A stretch of DNA of 6,218 bases from Candidatus Roizmanbacteria bacterium (GTDB lineage: Bacteria > Patescibacteriota > Microgenomatia > GCA-001788215 > 2-01-FULL-40-14), in NCBI GenBank assembly GCA_016203755.1, contig JACQMD010000020.1, forward strand, positions 1 to 6,218, read 5' to 3'. Positions 4,802 to 6,218 of this stretch are shown here, one piece after another. Below the pieces are notes generated by a model. The model worked only from the letters and a program-made list of their open reading frames with translations. It was not told the origin of the DNA and ran no database searches. Within the stretch, counting starts at the first letter, position 1, and each line of letters begins with the position of its first letter. The translations under genes and the position numbers were made by a program.

Positions 4802-4807
4802 ATTATA
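4802..4807 (-). promoter_or_regulatory. Consensus -10 box for the CDP-alcohol phosphatidyltransferase gene
   Basis: TATAAT, a perfect -10, lies 11 bases before the ATG. The -35 region is poor (TGAAAC at 17 bases). Expected transcription start is about 4795. Confidence 0.6.
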
Positions 4808-5065
4808 CTACGCATTCCCGTTTTGTTTCATACGCTTTTCTTACACAATCCCGATGCAACTCTTATCGATCCTCACTATGCTTGAAAAAGAGTCATTTAC
4901 ATTCCTTTATGCCCACTCTCACAATCACTATCGAAGATATTACCATCCGCGCCCCACCTTATTATCCTCCCCATGCTGACTTTCCCCTCTCACCCACTCT
5001 AGATTTTTTCAGCTCCCAATGATACAATCCAAAGCAACATCGTTTGAAAAACTATAGCGGAATTT
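4808..5065. other. Gene-free, pyrimidine-rich intergenic stretch
   Basis: No convincing gene was found on either strand in this stretch between the phosphatidyltransferase promoter and tRNA-Asn. The part from about 4940 to 5017 is strikingly pyrimidine-rich on the plus strand (for example 18 of 20 bases at 4981-5000). Two short plus-strand frames, of 33 and 37 codons, start with ATG here but lack ribosome sites and recognisable features. The right end holds the candidate tRNA-Asn promoter. Confidence 0.6.
5020..5028 (+). promoter_or_regulatory. Extended -10 promoter for tRNA-Asn and the 113-aa gene
   Basis: TGATACAAT is an extended -10 placed 37 bases before the tRNA. No -35 is evident. TATAGC at 5053-5058 is a weaker alternative that would start transcription at the first base of the tRNA. 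Confidence 0.45.
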
Positions 5066-5137
5066 TCCCCTGTAGCTCAATGGTAGAGCAGGAAGCTGTT
5101 AACTTCAAGGTTGTAGGTTCGAATCCTACCGGGGGAG
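5066..5137 (+). tRNA. tRNA-Asn(GTT), CCA not encoded
   Basis: The cloverleaf has acceptor TCCCCTG/CGGGGGA with one G-T pair, D-stem GCTC/GAGC, anticodon loop CTGTTAA (anticodon GTT at 5098-5100), variable loop AGGTT and a perfect T-arm GTAGG-TTCGAAT-CCTAC. The discriminator is G, as usual for bacterial tRNA-Asn. The first anticodon-stem pair is a G-A mismatch (5091/5107). The gene is followed by CAT, so CCA must be added after transcription, unlike the Gly and Pro tRNAs in this window. A protein gene starts 24 bases downstream. Confidence 0.97.
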
Positions 5138-5148
5138 CATAATTTAAT

Positions 5149-5157
5149 AGGAGGTGA
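5149..5157 (+). promoter_or_regulatory. Near-perfect Shine-Dalgarno of the 113-aa gene
   Basis: AGGAGGTGA is a nine-base complement to the 3' end of bacterial 16S rRNA, with AGGAGG ending 7 bases before the ATG at 5162. It fixes that start. It contrasts with most protein genes here, which lack any Shine-Dalgarno. Confidence 0.9.
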
Positions 5158-5161
5158 GTGT

Positions 5162-5503
5162 ATGGAGCAATATCAACAAATAGTTAACGGAGAGAATGTC
5201 CACGCTTTTAGAGCAAATTTTTATGATGCTAACACTTTACAAGTGCAGGCAGGAACAACAGGTGAAAGAGGCGGAGATACCGGACATGGTGGAAGAACAT
5301 TCTTTTCTTTAAAAGATCTCGGCGGGACAGACATATCAATAACCACCGGAGAAGATGGCACGTCACTTGAAGTTTCTCTCGGCGGAGATGCAGAGCTAAG
5401 AACTATTACGAGCGCACTGCAATTTATCTTAGACGCTCTCGCAACAAATCCTGATAATTTAGAAGCGGTAGAAGCATTACAAATGAAATACCCTTCGGAA
5501 TGA
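5162..5503 (+). CDS. Small protein of unknown function with a GTTG-GGD-GHGGRT core (113 aa)
   Basis: I cannot assign a function. The core at residues 24-57 reads NTLQVQAGTTGERGGDTGHG followed by GRTFFSLKDLGGTDI, rich in Gly, Thr and Asp and likely all-beta. It is followed by SLEVSLGGDAELRTI (68-82) and a terminal helix ITSALQFILDAL. The pattern recalls small hypothetical proteins scattered across bacteria and mobile DNA with GTTGxxGGDxGHGxRT; that resemblance is from memory. There is no signal peptide or membrane span, so it is probably cytosolic. The start is fixed by a perfect Shine-Dalgarno, and the gene lies 24 bases after tRNA-Asn, so the two may share a transcript. The end (KYPSE, then TGA) is encoded by CCCTTCGGAATGACAG, which resembles a widespread repeat end, so the natural C-terminus may have been altered. 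Confidence 0.85.
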   Translation: MEQYQQIVNGENVHAFRANFYDANTLQVQAGTTGERGGDTGHGGRTFFSLKDLGGTDISITTGEDGTSLEVSLGGDAELRTITSALQFILDALATNPDNLEAVEALQMKYPSE

Positions 5504-5696
5504 CAGTTTGAGTGAAATATCAAAAAGAGACGATTTTTTTGCCGAGGAAAGCAAAGCCCTCCCGAAAGAACTGAAAGAAAAAGTATTCCTTTCGGCATAA
5601 GAGGAATCCAGGCTGCAGAGCCAAGTTCAAACTAAACCCGCAAAAGGTTTTATTATAACGCTGCAATTAGCATAGATTAAGCGTTCTGCTACTTTT
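5504..5696 (+). other. Intergenic segment with a coding-like remnant and inverted repeats
   Basis: No full gene fits here. From 5487 to 5600 the plus strand is open in another frame than the 113-aa gene, with a TTG at 5508 that would give LSEISKRDDFFAEESKALPK and 11 more residues before TAA. This charged sequence looks protein-like and could be a displaced C-terminus or a small gene, but it has no Shine-Dalgarno. Short inverted repeats are AGTTTGA/TCAAACT (5505-5511 with 5627-5633), CCGAAAG/CTTTCGG around the same segment, ATTCCT/AGGAAT (5585-5590 with 5602-5607), and GGCT/AGCC (5611-5622). AACGCT/AGCGTT (5657-5662 with 5680-5685) lies just before the next gene and could be an operator. Confidence 0.4.
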
Positions 5697-6218
5697 ATGA
5701 AAGATCAGTCAACTGAACAAGAATTATTAAAAGAGATAGAGGATAGCATATCGAACATAGAGTCTTTCATGACAGATATCATCAAAAACAATAGCACCGC
5801 GCGAATTAATCCTTTATCAGTTGAACTAAGAAAACTTTTAAGTCCATACACACGAGGAGACTATGTTCTTAAAAGAGCTGAGGAAAAATTTGGAATTAAG
5901 TTTTTATTTCCTGACGGTTCAAAAACCTTACCGAGGACTCGAATAGATGTTGGGTTAGAAGACTATATCAATAGGATGATATTCAGTATTGGAGGAAGAC
6001 CAATCACACGAATAATACTTATAAAATTAGTGGCTGATGAAAAAGGAGCACATACTGACGAAGAAAAAGATCCTCTTCATGCACAATCACAAGATGTGAT
6101 CTTACCATTAGGGAATCCTGCTCGTGACAGGCTTTTTTTCGAACAAAACCATTTATACCTTGTAGAAATAGCCAAAACTATAGTACAAGTTGTAAAAAAT
6201 CAGCTTTTAGAAAAATAA
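5697..6218 (+). CDS. Protein of unknown function with a GAHTD motif (173 aa)
   Basis: The frame from ATG to a TAA at the last bases of the window encodes a soluble 173-residue protein. An acidic helical N-terminus (1-30) is followed by RINPLSVELRKLLSP (36-50), the segment KRAEEKFGIKFLFPDGS, then RPITRIILIKLVADEKGAHTDEEKD (about 101-125) and a long C-terminal helix. The combination of an ELRKLL helix and an R..LI..vA..(G)GAHxD motif resembles an uncharacterised bacterial family ending in GGAHVD; that is a memory-based comparison and its function is unknown to me. The gene is AT-rich (about 34% GC by hand count, against roughly 45-50% in sampled stretches of the other genes), has no Shine-Dalgarno and no clear promoter, and may be acquired. 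Confidence 0.78.
   Translation: MKDQSTEQELLKEIEDSISNIESFMTDIIKNNSTARINPLSVELRKLLSPYTRGDYVLKRAEEKFGIKFLFPDGSKTLPRTRIDVGLEDYINRMIFSIGGRPITRIILIKLVADEKGAHTDEEKDPLHAQSQDVILPLGNPARDRLFFEQNHLYLVEIAKTIVQVVKNQLLEK

Noticed and set aside
4909..5022. Plus-strand 37-codon frame beginning MPTLTITIEDITI
   Set aside because: It has no ribosome site or promoter, its C-terminal half simply reads the pyrimidine-rich tract (Pro, Leu, Ser), and no family is recognised. Left as unsupported.
5634..5654. AAACC/GGTTT hairpin followed by TATTAT as a terminator of the 113-aa gene
   Set aside because: The stem has only five weak pairs and the following sequence is not a true T-run.
1..6218. CRISPR array, transposase, toxin-antitoxin pair or other defence genes
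   Set aside because: No regularly spaced repeats, DDE/serine recombinase motifs, or nuclease/antitoxin pairs could be recognised in any frame.

Overview
The window looks like chromosomal DNA from a Candidate Phyla Radiation (Patescibacteria) bacterium, most likely of the Microgenomates type. The main evidence is its set of small uncharacterised proteins: a 47-residue zinc-ribbon protein of the DUF5679 type, a Lys-rich single-span protein starting MPKKTKK, a DUF4446 protein and a membrane-anchored DUF3048 protein. Packing is very tight and TGA is used as a stop, so the code is the standard bacterial one and not code 25. This placement is an inference from protein families; there is no rRNA or ribosomal protein gene to test it.

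Layout. Bases 1-2152 read on the minus strand. In transcription order they hold the MPKKTKK membrane protein, the DUF5679 protein, a hairpin, a broken tRNA-Pro copy, intact tRNA-Pro(TGG), a flavin reductase-like protein, a VOC/glyoxalase-fold protein, tRNA-Gly(TCC), and the 5' part of a possible HAD-like gene cut by the window edge. At 2153-2208 two promoters overlap face to face and drive the MPKKTKK gene leftward and a DUF4446-DUF3048 pair (ATGA overlap) rightward. The DUF3048 gene meets a minus-strand CDP-alcohol phosphatidyltransferase tail to tail with overlapping stop codons. After a gene-free, pyrimidine-rich stretch come tRNA-Asn(GTT), a 113-residue protein of unknown function with a near-perfect Shine-Dalgarno, a 193-base gap with remnant and inverted-repeat features, and a 173-residue AT-rich gene of unknown function ending at the window edge.

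The most interesting signals concern gene expression, not a new enzyme system. Several protein genes have a -10 box only 5-12 bases before the ATG, predicting leaderless or 5-6 nt leader mRNAs without Shine-Dalgarno. The flavin reductase gene starts 3 bases after the CCA of tRNA-Pro. Most promoters carry an extended -10 (TGn). Upstream of tRNA-Pro lies a 26-base copy of its 5' part split by a 30-base insert that forms tandem hairpins. The right-hand ~1.1 kb beyond tRNA-Asn differs in Shine-Dalgarno use and partly in base composition, and may be accessory DNA. I see no recognisable defence system, CRISPR array, transposase or toxin-antitoxin pair.
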